Counted from the stretch's first letter, positions 1-7,688 are shown. The stretch: 15,664 nt of DNA from an uncultured Bacteroidota bacterium (GCA_903913355.1 CAIWKU010000414.1:1-15664), one strand, 5' to 3'. Numbers and translations are program-made. Notes: generated by a model not told the origin, from the letters alone.

Positions 1-41
1 TTATCAATCAACAAAACCTTACCCTCAAGATAAGGCAGCAT
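1..41 (-). CDS. truB: tRNA pseudouridine-55 synthase TruB, N-terminal fragment cut by the window edge
   Basis: Only the first 13 codons plus two bases are present; the gene continues beyond position 1. The minus strand reads MLPYLEGKVLLID, and the next codon begins AA (Lys or Asn). This fits the conserved TruB opening, in which a Leu-Leu-(Asp/Asn)-Lys-Pro stretch precedes the Trp-Thr-Ser-Phe-Asp motif (the latter is outside the window). TruB makes pseudouridine 55 in the T-loop of tRNAs. The start shown is the ATG at 39-41. The same frame stays open to about position 80, and a TTG at 66-68 would add LKQRPLPPA, so the true start could lie further upstream. It follows proS on the same strand. 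The identification rests on very few residues and is tentative. Confidence 0.55.
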   Translation of the reverse strand, partial: MLPYLEGKVLLID

Positions 42-74
42 AGCAGGAGGAAGTGGACGTTGTTTCAAGGCAAA

Positions 75-97
75 TAATAATTAACAATTAATAATTA
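75..97. repeat. 9-bp AT-rich direct repeat between proS and truB
   Basis: TAATAATTA occurs at 75-83 and again at 89-97, separated by ACAAT. It lies in the short spacer between the proS stop and the truB start. It may be part of a promoter region or simply low-complexity spacer; nothing else in the sequence decides this. Confidence 0.5.
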
Positions 98-105
98 GTT
101 GCTTT

Positions 106-1584
106 CTAATACGCTCTTGCAAACAAAACCCGCTGAACAGAAGGCTTGCCGGTTAGTATACATTTTCCTTCTTCCAATGGGTTATTCAATGGGATACAGC
201 GAATGGTTGCTTTGCTGAGTTCTTTGATTTTGTCTTCAGTTTCAGCGGTTCCATCCCAATGTGCAGAAATAAAACCACCTTTCGTATCCAGTAATTGGAT
301 AAACTCATCCCAACTATCTGTTACTGAGATATGTGATTCGCGGAATTGTTTTGCTTTGGTATACATGGCAGATTGAATATCATCGAGCAAGTCTTTAATA
401 TAAAAATCGATTCCCTCGATGGATACAGTTTTTTTCTCTTTGGTATCTCTTCTGGCAATTTCAACCAGGTTATTTTCCAGATCCCTGATACCAATGGCCA
501 TTCTTACAGGCACACCCTTCAATTCATATTCGGCAAATTTCCAACCCGGTCTTGCATTATCAGAATCATCATATTTTACAGTAATACCCAGGGATTTTAA
601 TTTAGCTACAATCGTCTTTACCTTTTCATCCAGTATGGCTTTCTGCTCATCCCCTTTATAAATAGGAACGATTACTACCTGGATAGGAGCAATCTTAGGA
701 GGTAGAATGAGTCCGTCGTCATCACTATGCGCCATTACAAGTGCCCCGATCAAACGCGTACTTACTCCCCAACTCGTTGCCCAAACATAATCGAGCTTAT
801 TTTCTTTATCACTGAATTTTACATCAAATGCTTTGGCAAAATTCTGTCCGAGAAAATGTGAAGTACCTGCCTGTAATGCTTTTCCATCCTGCATCAACGC
901 CTCAATACAATAAGTATCTTCGGCTCCGGCAAAACGTTCATTCGGACTCTTCACTCCTTTTATAACCGGCAATGCCATCCAGTTTTCCGCAAAATCTGCA
1001 TACACATCCAGCATTTGCCTGGTTTCAGCTATGGCTTCCACAGCGGTTGCATGGGCAGTATGCCCCTCTTGCCAGAGAAATTCGGCAGTACGTAAAAACA
1101 AGCGGGTGCGCATTTCCCATCTCACCACATTGGCCCATTGATTAACGAGAATCGGCAAATCGCGGTATGATTGAATCCATCCTTTATAGGTGCTCCAGAT
1201 AATGGCTTCACTGGTAGGTCTTACCACCAGTTCTTCTTCTAATTTTGCTTCGGGATCAACAATCAGCTTTCCTTTATTATTCGGATCCGCCTTTAACCTG
1301 TAATGTGTAACTACAGCGCACTCCTTCGCAAAACCCTCGGCATTTTTTTCCTCGGCTTCAAATAAACTCTTGGGGACGAATAAAGGGAAATAAGCATTCT
1401 GGTGACCGGTATCCTTAAACATCTTGTCCAATACATCCCGCATATTTTCCCATAAGGCAAACCCATAGGGTTTGATGACCATGCAACCCCTTACAGCGCT
1501 GTAATCTGCTAAATTACCTTTGATTATCAGATCATTATACCATTGCGAATAATCCTGCTCCCTTGAAGTGATTTCCTTACCCAT
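106..1584 (-). CDS. proS: Prolyl-tRNA synthetase, short archaeal/eukaryotic-type (ProS)
   Basis: Cytoplasmic class II synthetase that charges tRNA-Pro with proline. At 492 aa it is the short form without the editing insertion domain found in the E. coli-type enzyme. Motif 1 lies around residues 35-48, followed by the RPTSE signature at 122-126. Motif 2 spans about 156-178 and includes FLWQEGHTAH. Motif 3 is around 272-300 (WGVSTRLIGALVMAHSDDDG). The anticodon-binding domain covers about 302-400. A C-terminal domain (about 410-492) ends in Tyr, as is typical of this type. That domain normally carries a four-Cys zinc site in archaeal relatives; here only Cys463 and Cys475 are visible, so zinc binding is probably lost. 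Starts at ATG 1582-1584. It is transcribed toward truB and divergently from the lipoprotein gene at 1737. Confidence 0.97.
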   Translation of the reverse strand: MGKEITSREQDYSQWYNDLIIKGNLADYSAVRGCMVIKPYGFALWENMRDVLDKMFKDTGHQNAYFPLFVPKSLFEAEEKNAEGFAKECAVVTHYRLKADPNNKGKLIVDPEAKLEEELVVRPTSEAIIWSTYKGWIQSYRDLPILVNQWANVVRWEMRTRLFLRTAEFLWQEGHTAHATAVEAIAETRQMLDVYADFAENWMALPVIKGVKSPNERFAGAEDTYCIEALMQDGKALQAGTSHFLGQNFAKAFDVKFSDKENKLDYVWATSWGVSTRLIGALVMAHSDDDGLILPPKIAPIQVVIVPIYKGDEQKAILDEKVKTIVAKLKSLGITVKYDDSDNARPGWKFAEYELKGVPVRMAIGIRDLENNLVEIARRDTKEKKTVSIEGIDFYIKDLLDDIQSAMYTKAKQFRESHISVTDSWDEFIQLLDTKGGFISAHWDGTAETEDKIKELSKATIRCIPLNNPLEEGKCILTGKPSVQRVLFARAY

Positions 1585-1736
1585 ATATTTAATTAAACTT
1601 CTTTTATGATTTTATTAACAATTTATTTCATTGCTAACATTTGTTGGCAAAATATTTGATATAAATATATATGTTTATACTAAGTGCATGGCAAATGTAT
1701 GTAACTTAGCCTTATCTAACCTCTAATACTGCCTGT
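1585..1736. promoter_or_regulatory. Divergent promoter region between proS and the lipoprotein gene
   Basis: This 152-bp AT-rich spacer must carry promoters in both directions. For the rightward gene, a TTG at 1644-1646, a 19-bp spacer and TATATATG at 1666-1673 give one mismatch to the Bacteroidota -7 consensus TAnnTTTG, predicting a start near 1680 and a leader of about 57 nt. For proS, a minus-strand TTTG (1651-1648) followed 22 bp later by TAAATTGT (1625-1618) is a weaker candidate. The assignments come from consensus matching by eye. Confidence 0.4.
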
Positions 1737-2576
1737 ATGAAACAGTTTCTACTATTATCTGTATTGGGAATTTGTTTTTTATCATCTTGTTCTACGGCTT
1801 TTAAAGCGGGTCAAACACCAGATGATCTATACTATTCTCCTGGCCGTCCATCCGTTTCCGCCAGAGAAGAAAAAAAGGAACAGGCTGCCAACCGGGATGC
1901 ACAGGATAAATATGATCTGTATTCAAATACCCTGGAAGATCATTATCTGCGAATGAAAGTATCGAATCCATCTTTATGGTCTCCATTGGATGATTACAGT
2001 TACTGGAATGATATGCGTTATGATTTTGGTATCTATAATTATTCTCCTTACATGCTGGGATATAACCCTTATTATTTCGGCTCTCCTTTTCAGATTGGGT
2101 TTGGATATATGTGCTATTACCCATATGGTTATGGAACAGGCAATTTTGGCTGGAGAAACCCTTTATACACTGTAATCAGTTATAGTACGCCTTCTTTCTC
2201 AAATGGCGGTGGAGGAACCTCCAATGCCGGCACTAATCTGGCTGCCTATAAAAGCAAAGCGTATAACAACAGCAATGCCGGATACTTCGATCCAAAATCA
2301 GGAAACTATGTAACCAGCGGCGGGCAAAGCAATTTTGGAACTCTTTTGAAAAGGGTTTTTAACGGACCTGCTTCTAATCCAACAGCTTCCAGCTATGATA
2401 GGGCTGTTCGTTCATATAATACTTCATCACCAGCCAATAATAATTCATCAGCGAATTCCTCTTCACAAAGAACTTATAGCAGCAGTACTCCTTCAAGTTC
2501 TGCAGGAGGCAGTAGTGGCGGGTTCCAAAGTACAGGCACTACTGCAACCACCGGGCGAGGCGGCAGAGGAAACTAA
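1737..2576 (+). CDS. Tyr-rich lipoprotein with low-complexity Ser/Asn/Gly tail, function unknown
   Basis: A 279-aa predicted lipoprotein. A hydrophobic signal peptide ends in a lipobox Leu15-Ser16-Ser17-Cys18, so the mature protein would start at Cys18 and be anchored in a membrane facing the periplasm or exterior. Residues about 25-35 read GQTPDDLYYSP, a motif I associate with a family of uncharacterised Bacteroidota lipoproteins sometimes labelled vitellogenin-like; that label has no functional meaning. A charged stretch at about 43-60 is followed by a Tyr/Gly/Pro/Phe-rich segment (about 90-145). The last third is dominated by Ser, Asn, Thr and Gly and ends GRGGRGN, which suggests intrinsic disorder. 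No catalytic motif is seen. It lies 76 bp upstream of the FadL-like gene on the same strand, which suggests a related envelope role, but the second gene has its own promoter. Confidence 0.85.
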   Translation: MKQFLLLSVLGICFLSSCSTAFKAGQTPDDLYYSPGRPSVSAREEKKEQAANRDAQDKYDLYSNTLEDHYLRMKVSNPSLWSPLDDYSYWNDMRYDFGIYNYSPYMLGYNPYYFGSPFQIGFGYMCYYPYGYGTGNFGWRNPLYTVISYSTPSFSNGGGGTSNAGTNLAAYKSKAYNNSNAGYFDPKSGNYVTSGGQSNFGTLLKRVFNGPASNPTASSYDRAVRSYNTSSPANNNSSANSSSQRTYSSSTPSSSAGGSSGGFQSTGTTATTGRGGRGN

Positions 2577-2593
2577 ACTCTCATTGAAATGTA

Positions 2594-2625
2594 TTTGTGA
2601 TCGTTTATAAAGCATACTATTTATG
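2594..2625 (+). promoter_or_regulatory. Bacteroidota-type promoter for the FadL-like gene
   Basis: TTTG at 2594-2597, a 20-bp spacer and TATTTATG at 2618-2625 match the sigma-ABfr-type consensus TTTG-N19-21-TAnnTTTG with a single mismatch in the -7 box. The predicted transcription start is near 2632, giving a leader of about 20 nt before the ATG at 2653. The -7 box lies inside a hairpin-forming sequence (2608-2630). Confidence 0.6.
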
Positions 2626-2630
2626 CTTTA
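2608..2630. repeat. Perfect 9-bp inverted repeat overlapping the promoter
   Basis: TAAAGCATA (2608-2616) and TATGCTTTA (2622-2630) are exact reverse complements around a 5-nt centre. It lies just after the lipoprotein stop codon. There is no T-tract, so it is a poor intrinsic terminator. Because it covers the -7 box of the next gene, it may be an operator or a weak attenuating hairpin. Confidence 0.55.
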
Positions 2631-2652
2631 CAGATAATCTATTATCCAAACT

Positions 2653-4197
2653 ATGTCTATGAAAAAGATACTGGCCTCCATACTAATATTTACTCTCGCC
2701 TGCTTGTCTTCGAGCGCACAAGCACCGGAAGACGCATTGAGAACCGCCTGGTTTACACAAAATGGTACGGCCCGGGTGATGGGTACGGGAGGCGTAATGG
2801 CTTCATTGGGTGGAGATATCACAGCAAATCATATAAACCCTGCCGGCATTGGCTTGTTTAAAACCAATGAGCTTGTTTTTTCCCCGGGTTTTTCATTCAA
2901 CAATAATAAATTCAATTTTAGGGGTACAGATACTAGTAGTAGTAAAAATAACTTTAACTATGGCACATCCGGAATTATCCTGGGGTTCCAAAACACCAGT
3001 GGAAATAGCAAATGGACAAGTAGTGCCTTAGCGATATCTGTAAATGAATTGGCTAATTATAATAACCATGTTCAATTTACCGGATTCAATAATTTTAGCT
3101 CCTTTACTGAACAATATCTTGAGGAACTTACCCGCGACAGAGCAGACACGAATGCCGCACTCAGTAACTATATTTTTGGGTCCTCCCTTGCTTTCAGAAC
3201 TTTTCTGATAGATACAACCAGTGGGCCCGGTGGTGTGGTTACCGGTTTTCAGAGTTTTGTACCCATTTCAACCGGTGTCAATCAATTTTATGATGCAGTT
3301 ACCCGTGGAGGTTACCACGAGATAGCGATCGGCCTTGCCGGGAACCTGGAAGACAAGATGTATGTAGGAGGAAGTCTTACCATTCCGGTAGTTAGTTACC
3401 AAAGAGATCTTACCTATAGCGAAACAGATGCCAGTTCCAGCACCAGTAATCAATTCAAATCCTTCGAATATAAGGAAACCTTTACTTCCAGCGCTGTAGG
3501 CATAGGGTTAAAACTGGGAATGATTTACGCACCTCAACCTTCCCTGCGTTTGGGTCTGGCCCTTCATTCCCCCCAGTTCCTTGGATATACAGATCATATC
3601 AGTTCATCCATTACTGCCAATACAGAAAGCTATGCCGGTATCAAATCTGCCAATAGTAACGATCTCAATGGCGGAAATCCGGGCGAAAGAAAATACACCA
3701 TGATCACACCCTGGCGAGCAATCGTAAGCAGTAGCTATGTATTTGGCGTTTCGGAAGACACGAGAATGCAAAAAGGATTTATCAGTGCAGATCTGGAATA
3801 TGTAAATTATAGAGGCGCCCGCATGTCGCCCACTTCAGGTGCTTCTCAGGATATCAAAGATTATTATGATCTGCTCAATACCACTATTAAAGGAACCTAT
3901 AAACCCAATATTAATTTCCGAATGGGTGGAGAATTGAAATTACATACGTTTATGCTTCGTCTGGGTGGCGCTTATTATGGAAGTCCTTATGTTGACGAAA
4001 CATTGCATGCAAGTAAATTCCTGGCTACCGGCGGTATCGGATATCGCGACCATGGTATGTTTATTGATTTGAGTTATGCCTATACTTTTAATAAAGATGT
4101 AGTGTTCCCCTATCGCCTGAATGATAAGCCTAACACATTTGCACAACAGACCGGAAACCTGGGTACCCTTGTATTGAGCTGGGGTTTTAAATTTTAA
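2653..4197 (+). CDS. FadL/OmpP1-like outer membrane beta-barrel transporter
   Basis: A 514-aa predicted outer membrane protein of the FadL/OmpP1/TodX type (COG2067-like), often annotated in Bacteroidota as a hemin receptor without evidence. A signal peptide covers about residues 1-24 (Lys4-Lys5, hydrophobic core, SSSAQA). The family signature follows: a Gly-rich turn, LGGDITANHINPAGIG at about 52-67, then NELVFSPGFSF. The rest alternates short polar and aromatic segments typical of beta-strands, and the protein ends in WGFKF with a terminal Phe, the usual signal for Bam-dependent assembly. FadL proteins move hydrophobic compounds such as fatty acids across the outer membrane; the substrate here cannot be told. 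ATG at 2653 is used, but the ATG at 2659 (MKKILAS) is equally likely. It sits downstream of the lipoprotein gene and has its own promoter. Confidence 0.85.
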   Translation: MSMKKILASILIFTLACLSSSAQAPEDALRTAWFTQNGTARVMGTGGVMASLGGDITANHINPAGIGLFKTNELVFSPGFSFNNNKFNFRGTDTSSSKNNFNYGTSGIILGFQNTSGNSKWTSSALAISVNELANYNNHVQFTGFNNFSSFTEQYLEELTRDRADTNAALSNYIFGSSLAFRTFLIDTTSGPGGVVTGFQSFVPISTGVNQFYDAVTRGGYHEIAIGLAGNLEDKMYVGGSLTIPVVSYQRDLTYSETDASSSTSNQFKSFEYKETFTSSAVGIGLKLGMIYAPQPSLRLGLALHSPQFLGYTDHISSSITANTESYAGIKSANSNDLNGGNPGERKYTMITPWRAIVSSSYVFGVSEDTRMQKGFISADLEYVNYRGARMSPTSGASQDIKDYYDLLNTTIKGTYKPNINFRMGGELKLHTFMLRLGGAYYGSPYVDETLHASKFLATGGIGYRDHGMFIDLSYAYTFNKDVVFPYRLNDKPNTFAQQTGNLGTLVLSWGFKF

Positions 4198-4566
4198 CTG
4201 GTAAAGAATATTGCATGGATTGATTGCCATATTGTTTAATGGCCTGATCCTTTCACAAGCATTGACATAAACTATCATTTACCCGTTATCTGAATTAACA
4301 ATTAACCGGAAGGCGTTGATTATTCCACCATTTCGCTTGCTTACTCTTTGGCAATTTTCCTACAACCATCTCAGTTCAGTATGAACTCTTTGCACAGCTG
4401 TTCGCTCCGGGATGGTATTTACTTGTAAATAAATTAATGGAGTAGCATCACCGGAACCGGGAAACTGTGCAGCCGCAATGAAAATAGTGGAATGAAACCA
4501 ACCCAAAGGCAATTTTCATTGGTGCAACACGTTATTTTAAAGTAACTGTAAAACGTACACAAGCGA
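4198..4566. promoter_or_regulatory. 369-bp intergenic region upstream of the beta-lactamase fusion, with two inverted repeats
   Basis: No gene is supported here. The region holds two perfect inverted repeats: AGTTCAGTATGAACT (4373-4387) and TATTTACTTGTAAATA (4416-4431). Between them is TTTG at 4389-4392, which with TATTTACT at 4416-4423 makes a weak promoter candidate with an over-long 23-bp spacer. A 10-bp direct repeat GGCAATTTTC occurs at 4350-4359 and 4508-4517. A 5-bp stem (GCCAT/ATGGC) just after the upstream gene lacks a T-tract and is a poor terminator. I infer that the region carries control elements for the gene at 4567, but no known regulator site is recognised; the TACA-N-TGTA form of BlaI/MecI operators is not evident. 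Confidence 0.4.
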
Positions 4567-6459
4567 ATGGCAAAAAAGAATTTATTACTCTGTTTATTCC
4601 TCTCTCCCTTTTTCATGATCCCCAGCATGGGACAGGTAACCACTTTAAAACAAAAGATTGAACAGATCATCGACTCAAAAAATGCCGGGATTGGTGTTGC
4701 AATAGGCGGTCCAGAGGACAGGGATACCATAATTGTGAATGGAGCTACCCATTATCCTATGCAAAGCGTTTATAAATTTCATATAGCCATTGCAGTTTTG
4801 GACCAGGTGGATAAAGGAAGATTTACGATTGATCAGAAAATACCGGTAAAAAAATCTGATCTTTTGCCAAAAACCTGGAGCCCATTAAGAGATAATTACC
4901 CTGATGGAAACATCACCCCCCAGCTCAAAGAATTGCTTTACTATGCGGTATCTAAAAGCGATAACAATGCCTGTGATATATTGATCCGCTTATTAGGAGG
5001 CACTAAAGAAATCAATAAATATCTGCATGCCATTGGCATCAAAGATGTGTCTATAGCCGCCACAGAAGAGGAATCTGCCAAAAGTTGGGAAGTACAATAT
5101 ACCAACTGGAGTACCCCCTATGCTGCTATCCAATTATTGAGAAAATTTCATGATAAAACCCTGCTCTCCCCAAAAATGCATGATCTGTTGTTTGATCTCA
5201 TGGTAAATTCTTTAAAGGATGACCGGATCAAAGGATTGCTTCCCGAAGGCACACGAGTTGCCCATAAAACCGGCACTTCGGGAACCAACCCACAGAATAT
5301 TACCACGGCAACCAATGACATTGGAATCATAAACCTGCCTGATGGAAAACACTTTACGATTGCCGTGTTTGTGGCTGATTCCAAATATAATGACAGCACC
5401 AATGCATCTATTATTGCTAGGATTGCTAAAGCGGCCTGGGATTATTATTTAGACAAATCACAATTTGCAGCACGGCAACATTTTGATGTTGCTTCTGCGA
5501 TTGATTCTTTGTTAAATACCAAAACTAAAAACAAAACCCCTTTTAATGGTACCATACTGGTATCACAAAATGGAAGAAAAATATATTCCAAAGTGTTTGG
5601 GTTTTCTGATTTTGAGAAAAAGACAATTTTACTCCCCAACGACCAGTATGTAATTGGCGCCATCAGTACCCAGGTTACCGCTGTATTGATTTTACAGGAA
5701 GTAGAGAAAGGGCATATCATATTGCAAAAGCCGATTCGCACTTACCTGCCTGACCTGAGCGAAAAATGGGCAGACACGGTTACCGTTCACCAATTATTGA
5801 CCCATACACATGGTATTGTTGACCTCACCCAGCCTCTCGCATTCCATCCGGGAAATGATTTTCAATATTCACAACTAGGCTATGATCTTCTGACGAAAAT
5901 ACTGGAAGCAGTAACCAATAAAACTTTTGCAAACCTGTCCGGTGAATTATTCGAGAGATGCAATATGAGAAGTACATTTCATCCTGACCTCCACAAACAG
6001 AAAAACCTGGTGAAAAGCTATACTGCACAACCAGATGGCAAATTATCAGCTGATACCAAAAAAGACGACGACTATCTTGCAACGGGTGGTTTTATCTCAA
6101 CTATAAATGACCTGCTTACCTGGAATAATTTTTTACATAGTGGTAAATTATTTACCGATAGCAATAATTACAAACTAATGACCACAGGTTATGCCATTAT
6201 GAAACATCCGGTATTTGGAACTGTTGATTATGGTTATGGGCTAACCATTTCCACTAGAGATGATTATTACAAAATCGGACAAACCGGTTTTTTCTCAGGA
6301 TATGTGTCACTGGATTATTATTTTCCAGCTACCAAAACCAGTGTGATTGTACTGTCTAATGTTGCCAGAGATACGGAAAGTCCTACCAGTACTTTTTTAG
6401 TACATACCCAGATATTGGATATATTAAAACAAAGTAACCTGATTATAAAAGGAAAATAA
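4567..6459 (+). CDS. Two-domain serine hydrolase: class A (A2-like) beta-lactamase fused to a degenerate class C-like domain
   Basis: A 630-aa protein, about twice the length of a normal beta-lactamase. A signal peptide (about 1-22) predicts export to the periplasm. Residues about 24-298 form a class A domain: Ser67-Val-Tyr-Lys70 (nucleophile and base), Ser131-Asp-Asn133, a Glu cluster at 167-169 followed by QYTNW at 177-181 (the omega-loop pattern of the CfxA/PER/VEB-like subclass A2), and Lys234-Thr-Gly236. All key residues are present, so beta-lactam hydrolysis is plausible. Residues about 305-625 resemble the class C/PBP4*-type serine hydrolase fold (LLTHTHGIVDL at 410-420, YSQLGYDLL at 434-442, GQTG at 571-574, YGYGL at 555-559). 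In this half the SxxK motif reads Ala365-Ile-Ser-Thr368, so both nucleophile and Lys are gone, and the usual YxN is Tyr-Ser-Gln. This half is therefore probably non-catalytic. The first gene of a rightward cluster with nudK. Confidence 0.85.
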   Translation: MAKKNLLLCLFLSPFFMIPSMGQVTTLKQKIEQIIDSKNAGIGVAIGGPEDRDTIIVNGATHYPMQSVYKFHIAIAVLDQVDKGRFTIDQKIPVKKSDLLPKTWSPLRDNYPDGNITPQLKELLYYAVSKSDNNACDILIRLLGGTKEINKYLHAIGIKDVSIAATEEESAKSWEVQYTNWSTPYAAIQLLRKFHDKTLLSPKMHDLLFDLMVNSLKDDRIKGLLPEGTRVAHKTGTSGTNPQNITTATNDIGIINLPDGKHFTIAVFVADSKYNDSTNASIIARIAKAAWDYYLDKSQFAARQHFDVASAIDSLLNTKTKNKTPFNGTILVSQNGRKIYSKVFGFSDFEKKTILLPNDQYVIGAISTQVTAVLILQEVEKGHIILQKPIRTYLPDLSEKWADTVTVHQLLTHTHGIVDLTQPLAFHPGNDFQYSQLGYDLLTKILEAVTNKTFANLSGELFERCNMRSTFHPDLHKQKNLVKSYTAQPDGKLSADTKKDDDYLATGGFISTINDLLTWNNFLHSGKLFTDSNNYKLMTTGYAIMKHPVFGTVDYGYGLTISTRDDYYKIGQTGFFSGYVSLDYYFPATKTSVIVLSNVARDTESPTSTFLVHTQILDILKQSNLIIKGK

Positions 6460-6470
6460 TATCAGTAGCT

Positions 6471-6480
6471 TTTCCGGAAA
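6471..6480. repeat. Short perfect palindrome TTTCCGGAAA before nudK
   Basis: A 10-bp palindrome lies 12 bp after the beta-lactamase stop and 34 bp before the nudK start. It could be a small protein-binding site or chance; it is too short, with no T-tract, to be a terminator. Confidence 0.3.
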
Positions 6481-6514
6481 GGTGATTGCCTGTTAATCTA
6501 TCAGCAGATATACT

Positions 6515-7093
6515 ATGAACGCCCAAATTAAAAACATACAAACTGAGATCCTTTCCGATAATTGGTATATACTTAGAAAGGTCAGCTATGAGTATTTAAA
6601 AAAAGATGGCACCTGGGAAAAGCAAAGCCGTGAAGCTTACGACCGGGGAAACGGAGCTGCCATTCTGTTATATAATACATCACAGAAAACTGTGATCCTT
6701 ACCCGCCAATTCCGGCTTCCCAGTTTTATCAATGGAAATCCTTCTGGTATGCTGATTGAAGCTTGTGCAGGTTTACTGGATAAGGATAATCCGGAAGATT
6801 GTATCCGCCGGGAAACAGAAGAAGAAACTGGCTACCAGATTAAAGAAGTGCGTAAGATATTTGAAGCGTATATGTCGCCGGGATCAGTTACCGAGATCCT
6901 ATATTTTTTTATAGCTGAATATACTCCTTCTATGAAAATTCATGCGGGAGGGGGATTGGAAACAGAACACGAAAATATTGAAGTAATGGAACTCGATTTT
7001 GAAAAAGCCTGTTCTATGATAGATACTGGTGAGCTTAAGGATGCCAAAACAATTATGCTGCTACAATATGCCAGGATTCATAAACTTTTATAA
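6515..7093 (+). CDS. nudK: GDP-mannose pyrophosphatase NudK (Nudix hydrolase)
   Basis: A 192-aa cytoplasmic Nudix hydrolase, colinear with E. coli NudK (191 aa) as I recall it, including the ILSDN opening, YDRGNGAAILLYN (42-54), the TRQFR strand (63-67), EACAGLLD (82-89), the EAYMSPGSVTE loop (117-127) and AGGGLE near 144-149. The Nudix box runs about 86-107 with Arg99-Glu100 and Glu103-Glu104 as metal-binding residues. NudK hydrolyses GDP-mannose (and ADP-ribose less well) to GMP and mannose 1-phosphate, which may influence cell-wall sugar-nucleotide pools. It starts 55 bp after the beta-lactamase fusion and ends 13 bp before the DinB gene, so co-transcription is likely. The exact substrate is inferred from overall similarity, not from a residue unique to it. 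Confidence 0.9.
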   Translation: MNAQIKNIQTEILSDNWYILRKVSYEYLKKDGTWEKQSREAYDRGNGAAILLYNTSQKTVILTRQFRLPSFINGNPSGMLIEACAGLLDKDNPEDCIRRETEEETGYQIKEVRKIFEAYMSPGSVTEILYFFIAEYTPSMKIHAGGGLETEHENIEVMELDFEKACSMIDTGELKDAKTIMLLQYARIHKLL

Positions 7094-7106
7094 GTACCCT
7101 ATTTTT

Positions 7107-7628
7107 ATGAACATGATACTAAAACCTGCACCTCCCTATCCATCTTTCTATCAGGCCTACTTAGACAAAGTACCGGATGATGGTAATCTCTTGCAACATT
7201 TACAAACAATCATTACCGAAACAGAAGAACTTGTTAAGATGCTTTCACCAGAGCAGTTAACTTACCGATATGATACAGGAAAATGGGATATTAAAGATAT
7301 TCTTTTACACCTTGCTGATTGTGAGCGTGTGATCATATACCGTGCAATGAGAATTGCAAGAGGAGATAAAACCAACCTTCCCGCATTTGATGAGAATCTA
7401 TTTGTTTTAAATGCCAAAGCGGATAACAGAAGTACAGAAAGTTTATTATCTGAGCTTCGAACATTTCGTAATGCCAGCATCCATTTTATACATACACTTA
7501 CTGATGAATCTTTAGATAGATCAGGAACGGCCAATAACTACCCATTAACAGCAAGGTTACTGGTTAATCACCTGTATGGGCATCACAAACATCATTTGCT
7601 AATCATCAAAGAAAAATACCTGCACTGA
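7107..7628 (+). CDS. DinB/YfiT-superfamily putative metal-dependent protein
   Basis: A 173-aa protein of the DinB-like four-helix-bundle superfamily (DinB_2 type). The likely metal ligands are His68 in ILLHLADCE (65-73), and His159 and His163 within the C-terminal YGHHKHHLL (157-165). Trp60-Asp61 in GKWDIKDIL is the usual lead into the second helix. Members are often thiol-dependent metalloenzymes or stress proteins, but most, including this one, have no known reaction. The start at 7107 was chosen because it gives the family's usual beginning; a longer frame from 7029 overlaps the end of nudK by 65 bp and adds residues unlike the family. It follows nudK by 13 bp and is the last gene before the terminator. 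Confidence 0.85.
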   Translation: MNMILKPAPPYPSFYQAYLDKVPDDGNLLQHLQTIITETEELVKMLSPEQLTYRYDTGKWDIKDILLHLADCERVIIYRAMRIARGDKTNLPAFDENLFVLNAKADNRSTESLLSELRTFRNASIHFIHTLTDESLDRSGTANNYPLTARLLVNHLYGHHKHHLLIIKEKYLH

Positions 7629-7688
7629 ATGAAATGTCATGTTTTTAATATGCCTAGGCTACCTTAGGTTATAACAAAGACTGCAAAC

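Noticed and set aside
1801..2124. 107-codon antisense frame within the lipoprotein gene
   Set aside because: The sense frame has a signal peptide and lipobox; the antisense frame has neither a domain nor a promoter.
4218..4250. Terminator after the FadL-like gene
   Set aside because: Only a 5-bp stem (GCCAT/ATGGC) with an 8-nt loop and no following T-tract.
3940..4278. 112-codon antisense frame at the end of the FadL-like gene
   Set aside because: It is a shadow of the sense coding frame, with no recognisable domain.
7029..7106. Longer start of the DinB-like gene overlapping nudK
   Set aside because: The added residues are the out-of-frame end of nudK and do not resemble the family; ATG 7107 fits both spacing and family length.
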